Assembly (NCBI RefSeq): GCF_042647165.1 | Contig: NZ_JBHRUV010000022.1 | Source: Camelimonas abortus | GTDB lineage: Bacteria; Pseudomonadota; Alphaproteobacteria; Rhizobiales; Beijerinckiaceae | Reading direction: 5' to 3' (one strand) | DNA: 64,000 nt | In this document: piece by piece, positions 44,353 through 53,544 of the stretch | How positions within the stretch are numbered: the stretch's first letter is position 1 | Layout: each line of letters begins with the position of its first letter | The notes under the pieces: model-generated | What the model was told of the DNA's origin: nothing | The model's input: the letters and a program-made list of their open reading frames with translations, nothing else | The model's database searches: none | Translations under genes and position numbers: made by a program

Positions 44353-45462
44353 GTGAAAGTTGACCTGTTTGATTTCGAGCTGCCCGAGAGCGCCATCGCC
44401 GTGCGCCCGGCGCAGCCGCGTGATTCCGCCCGCCTGCTGCAGGTGCGCCCCGGCCATGCGGGCGCGCCGCCGCAGTTCAGCGACTGGCGGGTGCGCGACC
44501 TGCCGCAGCTGCTGCGCCCCGGCGACCTGCTGGTGCTCAACGACACGCGGGTGATTCCGGCGCGGCTTGCCGGCACGCGCCTGCGCGGCGACGCCGCCGC
44601 CAGGGTGGAGGTGACGCTGCACATGCGGGAGGCGCCGGACGTCTGGCGCGCCTTCGCCCGCCCGGCCCGGCGGCTGGTCGCCGGCGACGCGCTGCGCTTC
44701 TCGCCGTATCAGAGCGCCAGCCCGGCCTGCGCCGCCGGCGAACTGGAGGCGCGGGTGGAGGAGAAGGGCGAAGGCGGCGAGGTGCTGCTGCGCTTTTCGC
44801 TCGCCGGCGCCTGTCTGGACGAAGCCCTGCAGCTGGTGGGGATGACGCCGCTGCCGCCCTATATCGCCAGCAAGCGGCCGGAAGACGCCCGCGACCGCGA
44901 GGATTACCAGACCGTCTACGCCCGCAGGGACGGCGCCGTGGCCGCGCCCACCGCCGGCCTGCACATGACGCCGGAACTGTTCGGCCAGCTGGAGGCGGCG
45001 GGAATCGGCCGGACCTTCGTCACCCTGCACGTGGGCGCCGGCACCTTCCTGCCGGTGAAGGCGGAGGACACGGACGACCACCGCATGCACGCCGAAACCG
45101 GCGAGATCAGCGAGGAGGCGGCGCAACGCATCTGCGAGACGCGGGCGCGGGGCGGACGCATCGTCGCCGTGGGCACCACCTCGCTGCGGCTGCTGGAGAG
45201 CGCCGCCGGCCAGAGCCCGGACGGCGAGGTGCGCGCCTGGAGCGGCGCCACCGACATTTTCATCACGCCCGGCTACCGCTTCCGCGCCGTGGACGTGCTG
45301 ATGACCAATTTTCACCTGCCCCGGTCGACGCTGTTCATGCTGGTGTGCGCGTTCAGCGGCCTTGAGACCATGCAGGCGGCCTACGCCCACGCCATCGGCG
45401 CGGGTTACCGGTTCTATTCCTATGGCGACGCCAGCCTGCTGTTCCGGGCGGACGGGGCGTGA
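44353..45462 (+). CDS. queA: S-adenosylmethionine:tRNA ribosyltransferase-isomerase
   Basis: 369 residues from GTG 44353, with GGAG at 44341-44344; an open frame extends upstream without family similarity. Blocks: VDLFDFELPESAIAVRPAQPRDSARLL, LLVLNDTRVIPARL, LPPYIASKRPEDARDREDYQTVYA, AAPTAGLHMTPEL and MTNFHLPRSTLFMLVCAFSG. It transfers the ribosyl part of SAM to preQ1 in tRNA, forming epoxyqueuosine. Followed within about 40 bp by tgt, the preceding step of the pathway. Confidence 0.96.
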   Translation: MKVDLFDFELPESAIAVRPAQPRDSARLLQVRPGHAGAPPQFSDWRVRDLPQLLRPGDLLVLNDTRVIPARLAGTRLRGDAAARVEVTLHMREAPDVWRAFARPARRLVAGDALRFSPYQSASPACAAGELEARVEEKGEGGEVLLRFSLAGACLDEALQLVGMTPLPPYIASKRPEDARDREDYQTVYARRDGAVAAPTAGLHMTPELFGQLEAAGIGRTFVTLHVGAGTFLPVKAEDTDDHRMHAETGEISEEAAQRICETRARGGRIVAVGTTSLRLLESAAGQSPDGEVRAWSGATDIFITPGYRFRAVDVLMTNFHLPRSTLFMLVCAFSGLETMQAAYAHAIGAGYRFYSYGDASLLFRADGA

Positions 45463-45499
45463 GGCGGCCATGGCGGCGACATCGCAGGAGAGTCCGCAC

Positions 45500-46675
45500 G
45501 TGAGCAGCGCGTTGACGGCAAGTGAGCAGTCCCCCGGCGCGGCGCCGGCCTTTTCCTTTGAACTGCGGGCGCGGGACGGGCGCGCCCGCTCCGGCGTGAT
45601 CACCACCGCCCATGGCCAGATCCGCACGCCGGCCTTCATGCCGGTGGGCACCGCCGCCACGGTGAAGGCCATGTATCCGCAACAGGTGAAGGAGCTGGGC
45701 GCCGACGTGGTGCTGGGCAACGTCTATCACCTGATGCTGCGCCCGGGCGCGGAGCGGGTGGCGCGGCTCGGCGGCCTGCACCGCTTCATGAACTGGCCGC
45801 ACCCGATTCTGACCGACTCCGGCGGCTTCCAGGTCATGTCCCTGTCGAAGCTGCGCAAGATCACCGAGAAAGGCGTCACCTTCCAGTCGCACGTCGACGG
45901 GACGAAATACGAGCTGACGCCGGAGCGCTCCATGGAGATCCAGGGCCTGCTCGGCTCCGACATCCAGATGCAGCTGGACGAATGCGTGCGCATGCCGTGC
46001 GCGCGGGAGGAGGCGGAGCGGGCCATGCGCCTCAGCCTGCGCTGGGCCGAGCGCTCGAAGGCGGCGTTCCGCGGCCTGCCGGGCCAGGGGGTGTTCGGCA
46101 TCGTGCAGGGCGCGGACGTGCCGGAGCTGCGCATCGAGAGCGCGCTGAGGCTCATCGACATCGGCTTCCACGGCTACGCCATCGGCGGCCTCGCCGTGGG
46201 CGAGCCGCAGGAGGTGATGCTGGCCATGCTCGACGTGGTGACGCCGGCGCTGCCCGAGGACCGGCCGCGTTACCTCATGGGCGTGGGCACGCCGGACGAC
46301 CTGGTGGAGTCCGTGCGCCGTGGCGTCGACATGTTCGACTGCGTGATGCCGACACGCGCCGGCCGCCACGGCCTCGCCTACACCCGCCACGGCAAGGTCA
46401 ACCTGAAGAACGCCCGCCACGCCGAGGATCCGCGCCCGCTGGACGAGACCTCGCCCTGCGAGGCCTCCAGCCGGTGGAGCCGCGCCTATCTGCACCATCT
46501 GGTGAAGTCCGGCGAGATCCTCGGCATGATGCTGCTCACCTGGAACAACCTGGCCTATTACCAGGAGCTGATGGCCGGCATGCGCGCGGCCATCGCCGCC
46601 GGGCGTCTCGACGATTTCATCGCCGAGACCAGGGAAGGCTGGGCGCGCGGCGAGGCGGAGCAGCGCCAGGGCTGA
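45500..46675 (+). CDS. tgt: tRNA-guanine transglycosylase
   Basis: 391 residues from GTG 45500, chosen for the strong AGGAGAG at 45486-45492; ATG 45470 (401 aa) is the alternative. TIM-barrel enzyme exchanging guanine for preQ1 at wobble position 34. Blocks: TPAFMPVGTAATVKAM, LTDSGGFQVMSL with catalytic Asp, QLDECVRMPC, GIVQGA, GGLAVGEP and DCVMPTRAGRHG (second Asp). Odd point: the zinc motif CxCxxC reads SPCEAS before RWSRAYLHH, so two of three zinc cysteines are missing while the His is kept. Confidence 0.95.
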   Translation: MSSALTASEQSPGAAPAFSFELRARDGRARSGVITTAHGQIRTPAFMPVGTAATVKAMYPQQVKELGADVVLGNVYHLMLRPGAERVARLGGLHRFMNWPHPILTDSGGFQVMSLSKLRKITEKGVTFQSHVDGTKYELTPERSMEIQGLLGSDIQMQLDECVRMPCAREEAERAMRLSLRWAERSKAAFRGLPGQGVFGIVQGADVPELRIESALRLIDIGFHGYAIGGLAVGEPQEVMLAMLDVVTPALPEDRPRYLMGVGTPDDLVESVRRGVDMFDCVMPTRAGRHGLAYTRHGKVNLKNARHAEDPRPLDETSPCEASSRWSRAYLHHLVKSGEILGMMLLTWNNLAYYQELMAGMRAAIAAGRLDDFIAETREGWARGEAEQRQG

Positions 46676-46773
46676 GCCGTCCGCGCGCCGCTGTTCCGCC
46701 CGCCGTCCGGACAGGGCGGAAGGGGGCACGGCCGGCGGCGCGCTTCAGCCATCCGCGGGCTGCCAGCCGCCTC

Positions 46774-46821
46774 CCGGCTTCAGCCGGCCCCGGGATCCAG
46801 CTGGCGCCGGGCTTCAGCCGG
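46774..46821. terminator. Paired short hairpins between tgt and the SGNH-like gene
   Basis: CCGGCTTCAGCCGG (46774-46787) is a 6-bp hairpin with a two-base loop. A second copy, CGGGCTTCAGCCGG, follows at 46808-46821 and overlaps the stop of the downstream minus-strand gene. Position between convergent genes suggests termination, but there is no T tract. Confidence 0.35.
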
Positions 46822-47950
46822 CTCCGTCCCCGGGCCGCGGCGCGCCGGGCGTCTTCTCGCGGGCGAATTCGGGATCGGCCACCGGCTCGCCCTTCAGGGC
46901 GCGGATCAGGTCGTCAGTGAGGCGGGCGGCCACCGGCAGGCGATAGTGCACGCTGTCCCAATAATTGCTGTCCTCGCGCGTCACCGGATTGGGGAAGCGG
47001 AAGTCCACCACCACGCCGCCATGACGGAACGCCGTCGCCGCGATGGCCTGCTTGCACGCCGCCTCGCGCGCCGCCTCCACCGTGCCCGGCCGCGACTGCG
47101 CCGCCACGTGCACCGGCGGAAAGACCACCGCCACGCGCGTCTCCTCCGGCGTCCGCTCCAGCAGCTCCGCCAGCCAGGCGACCGCCGGAAAGCGCCACGA
47201 CGCCCGCGTCTGCGCCGTCACCGGCTCCGGCGGCTCCACCGGCGTCACGTCCGGCTTTTTCATCCAGATATGGGCGCGGGCCCGCTCCAGGTCGTAGCGG
47301 TCCTCGGGCGGGGTAAACACCTCATAGCCGTCCGGCCGGATGCGCTCCTTCATCAGGCCCAGCCGGTTGGCCGCCACCCGCACGGCGATCTCCAGGCTGC
47401 GGAAATCGAACATGTGGATGAAGTCGAAGGCGCGATCCCCGTCATAGAGCCACGGCGGGAAGGAGCGGAAGGTGACCTTTTTCTTTTCGTCGTCGGCGTC
47501 GGCGTCGCACCAGTGGCGGTCGACGCCGAACACCAGCGCCTTCGGCCGCGGCGTGTTGAGCAGGAACAGGCCGGCCAGCTGCATCTGCTCCCACGGGGTG
47601 GCGGCGTTCATGGCGAGGTTGGCGAAGCGCCCGCCCACCGCCGCGTCCAGCCGCTGCGGATCGACCAGCCGCATGGTGGAGGTGCCGAATATGGCGGAGT
47701 CGAAACGGCCGCTGCGCGCCACCTGCGGGTACATGTAGCGCTGGTTGATGTCCATGATCGCCGTCGGCGGCCGCTGCGGGCTGGCGAACACGCCGTAAGG
47801 ATCCATGGCGACGGTGAAGCCGAACAGGGCGGCCGCGCTCACGGCCGCGACGCCAGCGAAGGACCAGCTGAAGCGCCGCCAGCGGGCGGCCGCGTTTTCC
47901 GCGCCGGCGGGCCGGTCGCCGCCGTGATGGTTCTGGGACGAAGTGGTCAT
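46814..47950 (-). CDS. Membrane-anchored SGNH-hydrolase-like protein
   Basis: 378 residues from ATG 47950; an upstream TTG at 47986 is possible. One N-terminal membrane helix (FSWSFAGVAAVSAAALFGFTVA) leads to a periplasmic domain. FGTSTMRLVDP resembles the SGNH block I (nucleophile Ser) and YWDSVHYRLPVAARLTDDLI has the block V DxxH. This pattern is seen in AlgX/DltD-like proteins that acylate or process cell-surface polymers. I do not recognise the exact family. It may form a minus-strand unit with the small secreted protein and the MFS gene upstream. Confidence 0.65.
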   Translation of the reverse strand: MTTSSQNHHGGDRPAGAENAAARWRRFSWSFAGVAAVSAAALFGFTVAMDPYGVFASPQRPPTAIMDINQRYMYPQVARSGRFDSAIFGTSTMRLVDPQRLDAAVGGRFANLAMNAATPWEQMQLAGLFLLNTPRPKALVFGVDRHWCDADADDEKKKVTFRSFPPWLYDGDRAFDFIHMFDFRSLEIAVRVAANRLGLMKERIRPDGYEVFTPPEDRYDLERARAHIWMKKPDVTPVEPPEPVTAQTRASWRFPAVAWLAELLERTPEETRVAVVFPPVHVAAQSRPGTVEAAREAACKQAIAATAFRHGGVVVDFRFPNPVTREDSNYWDSVHYRLPVAARLTDDLIRALKGEPVADPEFAREKTPGAPRPGDGAG

Positions 47951-47998
47951 GCACCGCTGTATCGCGCGCGGAAGCCAAAATGCCAATGCCCCGCGCCG

Positions 47999-48376
47999 TC
48001 ACGCCCGCCGGATTGTCCCGCCCGCGCCCGGCGCTGCGGCGGCGGGGCCGGACCGGCGCCCCCGCCAGGGCGCGCGGCTGCAGTCCCACGCCACGCCGGT
48101 GACCACGGACCAGTCGCGTCCGTGGCGGCGCAGCTCCAGGTCGGTGCCGCCGGCGGCCAGCGTCGCCCGCCGCATCGCCGCCACCGCCGCGCCGAATCCG
48201 CCCTGCGCGGGCGTCGGCGGGCTCACCTGCGCCACCCGCCGGCAATGGCGCACGTCGAGGGGATGATCCCAGGTCGGGACGGCGTGACGCGCGCCGCCCG
48301 CGCAGGCGCCGGAAACGCCTGCAAGCAGGAGCAGGGCGCCGGCGGCGGCGCCCGCGAACAACCCTGATTTCACCAT
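47999..48376 (-). CDS. Small secreted hypothetical protein
   Basis: 125 residues from ATG 48376, which follows GGGAGAA. Signal sequence MVKSGLFAGAAAGALLLLAGVSG, possibly ending in a lipoprotein cysteine (GAC) though the lipobox is imperfect. The mature part has two more cysteines (VRHCRRVAQV and VAWDCSRAP), with ALR-like TDLELRRHGRDWSVVTG between. The layout resembles small periplasmic proteins of the DUF4156 type, but this is only a resemblance. The C-terminal 25 residues are low complexity. Confidence 0.5.
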   Translation of the reverse strand: MVKSGLFAGAAAGALLLLAGVSGACAGGARHAVPTWDHPLDVRHCRRVAQVSPPTPAQGGFGAAVAAMRRATLAAGGTDLELRRHGRDWSVVTGVAWDCSRAPWRGRRSGPAAAAPGAGGTIRRA

Positions 48377-48458
48377 GCGCGATTCTCCCGGATCCGGAGC
48401 CTGTCGCTCCGCAACCGCCGTCGCCGGAGGAAAGTTCCCGGGCAACAGGGGAGCGCCG

Positions 48459-49727
48459 TCAGCCGCGCTGCGGCCGGGCGCCCGCCGGCTCCGCCCCATG
48501 CGCCAGTGCCGCCAGCCGTGGCGGCTGCGGCAGGAAGGTGAAGGCCGCGACGCCCGCCACCACCATGCCGGCGAGGAACAGATAGGCCGTGGCCAGCGGG
48601 TCGTGGCCGGCGAGCGCCGCCCAGCCCGCGACCACCGCGGAGAGCCACTGCATCACGGCGACGCCCAGGAACATGGCCATGGTCAGCGCGGAGAGGGCGC
48701 GCCCCTGTTCTTCCGGGCCATAGGAATCCCGGCAGTCGGAGTATTGCAGCACGCCGAAACCGCCTTCAACCGCCAGAAGCAGGCAAAGCGCCACCGCCAG
48801 CCACGGCGCCCCGGCCGGCGCAAGGCCCAGCGCCGCCAGCAGCGCCGCCAGCACGAGGCCGCAGCAGCGGATCATGGTCCGGCGCCGGCGCGGCCCCGGA
48901 TCAAGCCGGCCGAACAGCGCCGGTCCCGCCATCATCGCCACCGACATCATCAGCACCACATTGCCGGCCGCCACCAGCGAATAGCCGAAACGCTCCGTGA
49001 ACAGCGGCGCCAGCCACAGCGCGCGCACCGACATCTGCACGGCGTAGATCACCCCCGCAAGCAGCAGGATGGCCGCCGCATGGCGCTGCAGGGCGACGGA
49101 GGCGAGGTTGCGGAACGAGCCGGCGATGCTCTCGCGGCTGGCGGCGGGCATGGGCGGATCGCGCTCCACCAGCAGCAGGCAGCTGGCCACCGACGCCGCC
49201 GACATCAGCCCCAGCGCCACGAGGCCGGCGCGCCAGGACCAGTGCTCCACCAGCCAGGCCAGCGGCGTCGCCGTCAGCAACGTGCCCGCGCCGCCCACCG
49301 ACATGATCATGCCCGAGACCGCCGACAGCCGCTCCGGCGGCAGGTAACGGGTGATGAAAGCCAGCGACGCCAGCAGGCCAGGCGCGCAGCCGAAGCCGAT
49401 AAGCGTCTGGCCGATCATCAGCTGGGTGAAGCCGCCGGCGGTGGCGGCCACCGCCGCGCCGACGATGGTGAGCGAAAAGAAGGCGAGCAGGGTGCGGCGC
49501 GCCCCGTAACGGTCCAGCGACACGCCGACGCCGACCTGCATCAGCGCGAAGGCGAGGTGGAAGGCGGCGGCGAACTCGCCGACCTGTTTCTGGGTGAGGC
49601 TGAACTCCGCCGCGATCTGGCCGGCGGTGACGCCCGGAAAGGTGCGGTAGGCCTGGCTGAGCAGGAACGCCGACGCCATGGCTGCCAGCATGACATGGAA
49701 GGACCGTCCCCCGGCGCGCGCGCTCAT
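48459..49727 (-). CDS. Major facilitator superfamily transporter
   Basis: 422 residues from ATG 49727; the frame is open upstream with non-membrane Arg/Pro sequence that I exclude. About twelve hydrophobic segments are visible. The cytoplasmic loop 2-3 motif of MFS proteins is GVSLDRYGARRTLL, and SLTIVGAAVAATAGGFTQLMIG follows. Substrate unknown. GGGGGCGG lies before the start. Confidence 0.82.
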   Translation of the reverse strand: MSARAGGRSFHVMLAAMASAFLLSQAYRTFPGVTAGQIAAEFSLTQKQVGEFAAAFHLAFALMQVGVGVSLDRYGARRTLLAFFSLTIVGAAVAATAGGFTQLMIGQTLIGFGCAPGLLASLAFITRYLPPERLSAVSGMIMSVGGAGTLLTATPLAWLVEHWSWRAGLVALGLMSAASVASCLLLVERDPPMPAASRESIAGSFRNLASVALQRHAAAILLLAGVIYAVQMSVRALWLAPLFTERFGYSLVAAGNVVLMMSVAMMAGPALFGRLDPGPRRRRTMIRCCGLVLAALLAALGLAPAGAPWLAVALCLLLAVEGGFGVLQYSDCRDSYGPEEQGRALSALTMAMFLGVAVMQWLSAVVAGWAALAGHDPLATAYLFLAGMVVAGVAAFTFLPQPPRLAALAHGAEPAGARPQRG

Positions 49728-49976
49728 GCCGCCCCCCTGTGACCCTGGCTCGCCATGACCCTTGCGTTTCTCCCTGCGCGACGCCGGCCGTTCCCCCCGG
49801 GGGCGCGGCGCCTTGCCGGCTGTTTCCCGGCCGCCTCCGGGCGGCTGTCGCGGCCGTTTCCTGCGATCCGGGGCCGGGCGGCCGCCCGGCGCCGCCATGT
49901 TGGGCGCCGGTACGGGCTCCCGGCAAGGACGCGGACGCCGCCCTGTCATGCAGCCGGCGCGGGGCGGCGCCGCGAC

Positions 49977-50771
49977 TCAGCGCGGCTCCACCACCAGGCT
50001 CTGCAGGGTGCGGCCGAAATAGCCGCGCCGGTCGGCGAGGCGGCCCACCGCAAGGCCGGCGCCGGAATCGCCGAATTCGGCGTGGCCGTCCACCAGCACC
50101 CAGTCGCCCTCCGGCGGCCGCAGCAGCGACAGGGTGAGGTCGCTGTTGATGTAGGTCCACTTGCTGAAATCAAGCGAGGAGGCGACGCCGTTACAGAAAT
50201 CGCCGGCGATGGCGGCGAGCATGGCCGGCGTGGTGGCGTGGCCCTCCACAACCGGCCGGTCGGCGCGGAACCACACCGAGGCCGGCCCCAGCTCCTCGAA
50301 GCCGCCTTTCGCCAGCTTCAGGGTCATGCAGCGCACGAAGGGGTTGTTGACGCCGATGCCGGGGGAGGGATCGCGGCATTCCTCCGGCGGCGGCGCCTTC
50401 AGCGCCAGCTGCGCCATGTCGACGTAATCGGGCAGCGTGACAGACGCGGCCCGCACCTTCATGACGTGGGCGCGGGCCACCTCATGGCCGCCGGCGCGCA
50501 GCAGCACCTGCACCAGCTGGATCTTGCGGCCGGAGCGCAGCACGGTGACGGCGTACTCCAGCTCGCCCACCGGCGCGGGGCGCATCAGCTCCATGGTGAG
50601 CCGCGCCACGTTCATGGGAACCGGCGTCTCCACCTGCTCGGCCGCCCAGATGGCGAAGGCGGACGGGGCGCCGCCATGCTGCATTGAAGGATCCCACGGT
50701 CCGCCTGCGTGCGCGCTGGCGATCACCCTGCCGGCCTCGCGGCCGCCCTCAACCCTGAAAACTGCTTCCAT
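49977..50771 (-). CDS. Thioesterase family protein (double hotdog)
   Basis: 264 residues. The N-terminal half has HGGAPSAFAIWAAEQ and ARLTMELMRPAPVGELEYAVTVLRSGRKIQLVQVLL; the C-terminal half has a second hotdog unit with SSLDFSKWTYINSDLTLSLLRPPEGDWVLVDG and the final RGYFGRTLQSLVVE. This is the TesB-like/4HBT_3 acyl-CoA thioesterase pattern. Substrate unknown. The ATG follows an 11-bp direct repeat with duplicated -10-like elements. Confidence 0.82.
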   Translation of the reverse strand: MEAVFRVEGGREAGRVIASAHAGGPWDPSMQHGGAPSAFAIWAAEQVETPVPMNVARLTMELMRPAPVGELEYAVTVLRSGRKIQLVQVLLRAGGHEVARAHVMKVRAASVTLPDYVDMAQLALKAPPPEECRDPSPGIGVNNPFVRCMTLKLAKGGFEELGPASVWFRADRPVVEGHATTPAMLAAIAGDFCNGVASSLDFSKWTYINSDLTLSLLRPPEGDWVLVDGHAEFGDSGAGLAVGRLADRRGYFGRTLQSLVVEPR

Positions 50772-50781
50772 CCCGGTCCCT

Positions 50782-50803
50782 TTATTATCTGGTTATTATC
50801 TGG
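50782..50803. repeat. 11-bp tandem direct repeat before the thioesterase gene
   Basis: TTATTATCTGG occurs twice in direct tandem (50782-50792 and 50793-50803). On the coding (minus) strand this gives two GATAAT -10-like elements, the nearer ending 12 bases before the ATG. Confidence 0.65.
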
Positions 50804-50986
50804 CCCGGCCGTCCTGACGGGCGCCGGCGCGGCAGCGGCAGCGGATTTTGGGACAGGCGCGGGCGCCGGGCAAGCAGGCGGCGCGAAAAGACGGACGCTC
50901 CGGAGGAGCCGGCGCGTGACAAAAACCACCGCGTCCGGACGGGCGCAGTGGCGAAACGCGGCGAGCTGTGCTGAAATTGGAGCCGG

Positions 50987-51061
50987 TGGCGCGCCCAAGG
51001 GGAATCGAACCCCTCTTTCCAGCGTGAAAGGCTGGCGTCCTAACCGATAGACGATGGGCGC
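50987..51061 (-). tRNA. tRNA-Glu (anticodon TTC)
   Basis: A 75-nt cloverleaf on the minus strand. Acceptor stem GCGCCCA/TGGGCGC, D arm with GTCTATCGGTTAGGAC, anticodon stem CCAGC/GCTGG with loop CTTTCAC (anticodon at 51026-51028), T arm AGGGGTTCGATTCCCCT, discriminator G and encoded CCA. It decodes GAA and GAG. Confidence 0.97.
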
Positions 51062-51082
51062 TCCGTCGGTGAGGTGAGGCGA

Positions 51083-51111
51083 GCTATACAGGCCGCGGCG
51101 GCGGCGCGCAA
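51083..51111 (-). promoter_or_regulatory. Promoter of tRNA-Glu
   Basis: On the minus strand TTGCGC (51106-51111) and TATAGC (51083-51088) are exactly 17 bp apart. The -10 lies 21 bp before the first tRNA base. Good spacing and position. Confidence 0.6.
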
Positions 51112-51305
51112 GCGCGCCGCCGGAATGGTCCGGACGTGGCTGTGGAGAATGCGCTGCAATTTGGCCTCTGTCGGGGCATATGGCCCGACCGTTGGCCGGA
51201 GCGCGGATTCGCCGCCGGGACGGGCTTCGCCCCCCGCGGGGGCGGCCCCAGGCGCGGGGCGTCCGGTCGCGACGCCGCAGGATGGTTTGGCCGGAGAATG
51301 GTTTG

Positions 51306-52082
51306 ATGGGCGCCGGAGAGTTGAGTGAGACGACGCGCGAAGACATCGCCAGGATGCACGACATGCTGCGCAACGCCCGCCGCATCGTCGGGTTCACGGG
51401 AGCCGGCATCTCCACGGAGTGCGGGGTGCCGGATTTCCGGTCCCCCGACAGCCCGTGGCTGAAGCACGCGCCGATCGATTTCAGCGCGTTCATCTCCAGT
51501 CCCGAGGCGCGCAGGGAGGCGTGGCGCAGGAAATTCGCCATGGATGACATTTACGGCCACGCCAGGCCAGGACGGGGCCACAGGGTGATGGCGCATCTGT
51601 GCGCCGCCGGCCGCATGGCGGCGGTCATCACCCAGAACATTGACGGGCTGCACCAGGCGGCCGGCACGCCGCCCGGGCAGGTGATCGAGCTGCATGGCAA
51701 CGGCTCCTACGCCCGCTGTCTGGAATGCGGCCTGCGGCACGAGCTGGCCGACATCCGGCCGAAATTCGAGTCCACGGGCGAGCCGCCGGTCTGCGACAGC
51801 TGCGGCGGGATCGTGAAGACGGCGACCATCTCCTTCGGCCAGGCGATGCCGGAGCGGGAGATGCGCCGCGCCCAGGAACTGGCCATGGACTGCGACGTGT
51901 TTCTTGTCGCCGGTTCGTCCCTGGTGGTGCACCCGGCGGCGTCGCTGCCGCTGATCGCCCGCCAGAGCGGGGCGCGGGTGATCATTCTCAACCGCACGCC
52001 GACGCCGCTGGACGACGCCGCCACCCTGGTGATCCACGCCGATATCGGCGACGCGCTCGAGCCGCTGCTGCGGCTGAACTGA
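51306..52082 (+). CDS. Sir2-family NAD-dependent protein deacylase
   Basis: 258 residues from ATG 51306, with GGAGA upstream. Motifs: IVGFTGAGISTECGVPDFRS (NAD binding), ITQNIDGLHQAAG, catalytic His in VIELHGNGSYARC, two zinc pairs CLECG and CDSCGG, and VAGSSLVVHPAASLP with ILNRTPTPLD. All catalytic elements are intact. It removes acetyl or other acyl groups from lysines at the cost of NAD. Confidence 0.95.
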   Translation: MGAGELSETTREDIARMHDMLRNARRIVGFTGAGISTECGVPDFRSPDSPWLKHAPIDFSAFISSPEARREAWRRKFAMDDIYGHARPGRGHRVMAHLCAAGRMAAVITQNIDGLHQAAGTPPGQVIELHGNGSYARCLECGLRHELADIRPKFESTGEPPVCDSCGGIVKTATISFGQAMPEREMRRAQELAMDCDVFLVAGSSLVVHPAASLPLIARQSGARVIILNRTPTPLDDAATLVIHADIGDALEPLLRLN

Positions 52083-52143
52083 GCGCCCGGGCCTGCGGGG
52101 CGTCCCGGAGGCTCCGCATCATGCGTGCAGAAGGTGGAGCGGG

Positions 52144-52773
52144 ATGAAGGACAGACCAGTTCCCGGCGCAGATGACGCGGACACGGCCAGCCCCGGCCAT
52201 GATTCCGGCCTCAGGGAGCGCATGCGCATGGACGGGCCGGTTCCGGACGGCGCGCTGGAGGAGGTGCACGGCCGCGTCAAATGGTTCGACACGGCGCGCG
52301 GCTTCGGCTTCATCGCCCGCGACCACGGCCCGGACGTGTTGCTGCACGCGGCGGCGCTGCGCCGCGACGGCCGCAGCGCCGTGCGCGAGGGCGCGCATGT
52401 GCGCTGCATGGCGGCCACGGGCGCGCGCGGCCTCTATGCGGTGCAGGTGATCGCCATCGACGAGAGCGCGGCGGCGCATCCGGCGGAGAACCGGCCGCGC
52501 ACCCGGGCGCAGGTGACGCCGGAGAGCGGCCTGCACGCCGCCACGGTGAAGTGGTTCAACCGCCTGCGCGGGTTTGGCTTCGTCACATGCGGCGCCGGCC
52601 AGCCGGACATTTTCGTGCACATGGAGGTGGCGCGCCGCTGCGGCGTCTCCGGCCTGCGTCCGGGGCAGGCGGTCGCGGTGCGCTACGGCCATTCCGGCCG
52701 CGGCCTGATGGCGACGGAAATTTACGAGCTGGACGAAAACGGAGCCCCAGACCCGGTGGCGCTGCGTCACTGA
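52144..52773 (+). CDS. Cold-shock protein with two CSD domains
   Basis: 209 residues. After a polar N-terminus of about 40 residues come two cold-shock domains. The first (about 40-105) has GRVKWFDTARGFGFIARDHG and the second (about 130-200) has ATVKWFNRLRGFGFVTCGAG with DIFVHMEV. RNP1-like aromatic residues are present in both. Double-CSD proteins are common in alphaproteobacteria and bind single-stranded RNA or DNA. RBS GGAGCGGG precedes the ATG. Confidence 0.92.
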   Translation: MKDRPVPGADDADTASPGHDSGLRERMRMDGPVPDGALEEVHGRVKWFDTARGFGFIARDHGPDVLLHAAALRRDGRSAVREGAHVRCMAATGARGLYAVQVIAIDESAAAHPAENRPRTRAQVTPESGLHAATVKWFNRLRGFGFVTCGAGQPDIFVHMEVARRCGVSGLRPGQAVAVRYGHSGRGLMATEIYELDENGAPDPVALRH

Positions 52774-52956
52774 CCCGCGCGCCGGCGCCCTGGCGGCGAG
52801 GGCGGACGCCCGCCATGGCCGACGCCAGGGCCAGCGCGAAGCCGGCGTCACCGTCATGGCTTCCGTTCCGGGCGCCGGCGGTCCACCATGCCCGGCGTCG
52901 CGCGACTCGCGCCGCGCCCTGTCCGGGCCGCGCCAGCCATTCCAGGAGAACGCACC

Positions 52957-53490
52957 ATGCGCCGCGTTTCCGCCGCCCGCTCCACGGCCGCGCGCCGCAT
53001 CGCCGCCGCCCTTGCCCTGGCGCTCGCCGGCGCCCTCGCGGGCGTCCATGCGCCGCAGCCGGCCGCCGCCGGCAGCGGCCCCGGACCCGGCGCGCCCCAT
53101 GTGACCCCGGCGCATCCGGCGGAGCTGGCGGTCGAAACCGCAACCGGCGTCCACCGCTTCCGCATCGAACTGCGCGACGACGACGCCGGGCGCATGACCG
53201 GTCTGATGCACCGCCGCGCCATGCCGGACAATCACGGCATGCTGTTCGATTTCGGCCGCGAGGAGCCGGTGGCCATGTGGATGAAAAACACGCTGCTGCC
53301 GCTGGACATGCTGTTCATCCGCGCCGACGGAACCATCCTGTCCATCGCCGAAAACGCCACGCCGCTGTCCACGCGGATCATTTTCTCCGGCGGGCCGGTC
53401 CGTTACGTGCTGGAGCTGAACGCCGGCGCCGCGGCGCGCATCGGCGCCAGACCCGGCGACCAGGTGGTCCACCCGGCCATCCGCCCGTAA
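52957..53490 (+). CDS. DUF192 family exported protein
   Basis: 177 residues from ATG 52957, with AGGAGA before it. Signal sequence of about 38 residues (AAALALALAGALAGVHA and AAAGSG). The DUF192 core runs from ELAVETATGVHRFRIEL through RMTGLMHRRAMPDNHGMLFDF, MWMKNTLLPLDMLFI and ISIAENATPLSTR-like text to YVLELNAGAAARIG. The family is widespread and of unknown function. Confidence 0.9.
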   Translation: MRRVSAARSTAARRIAAALALALAGALAGVHAPQPAAAGSGPGPGAPHVTPAHPAELAVETATGVHRFRIELRDDDAGRMTGLMHRRAMPDNHGMLFDFGREEPVAMWMKNTLLPLDMLFIRADGTILSIAENATPLSTRIIFSGGPVRYVLELNAGAAARIGARPGDQVVHPAIRP

Positions 53491-53544
53491 ACCGGCGCCG
53501 CGATCCGCGCCGGGCGGACGCCGGCGCAGGACGCTGCGTCTGGC

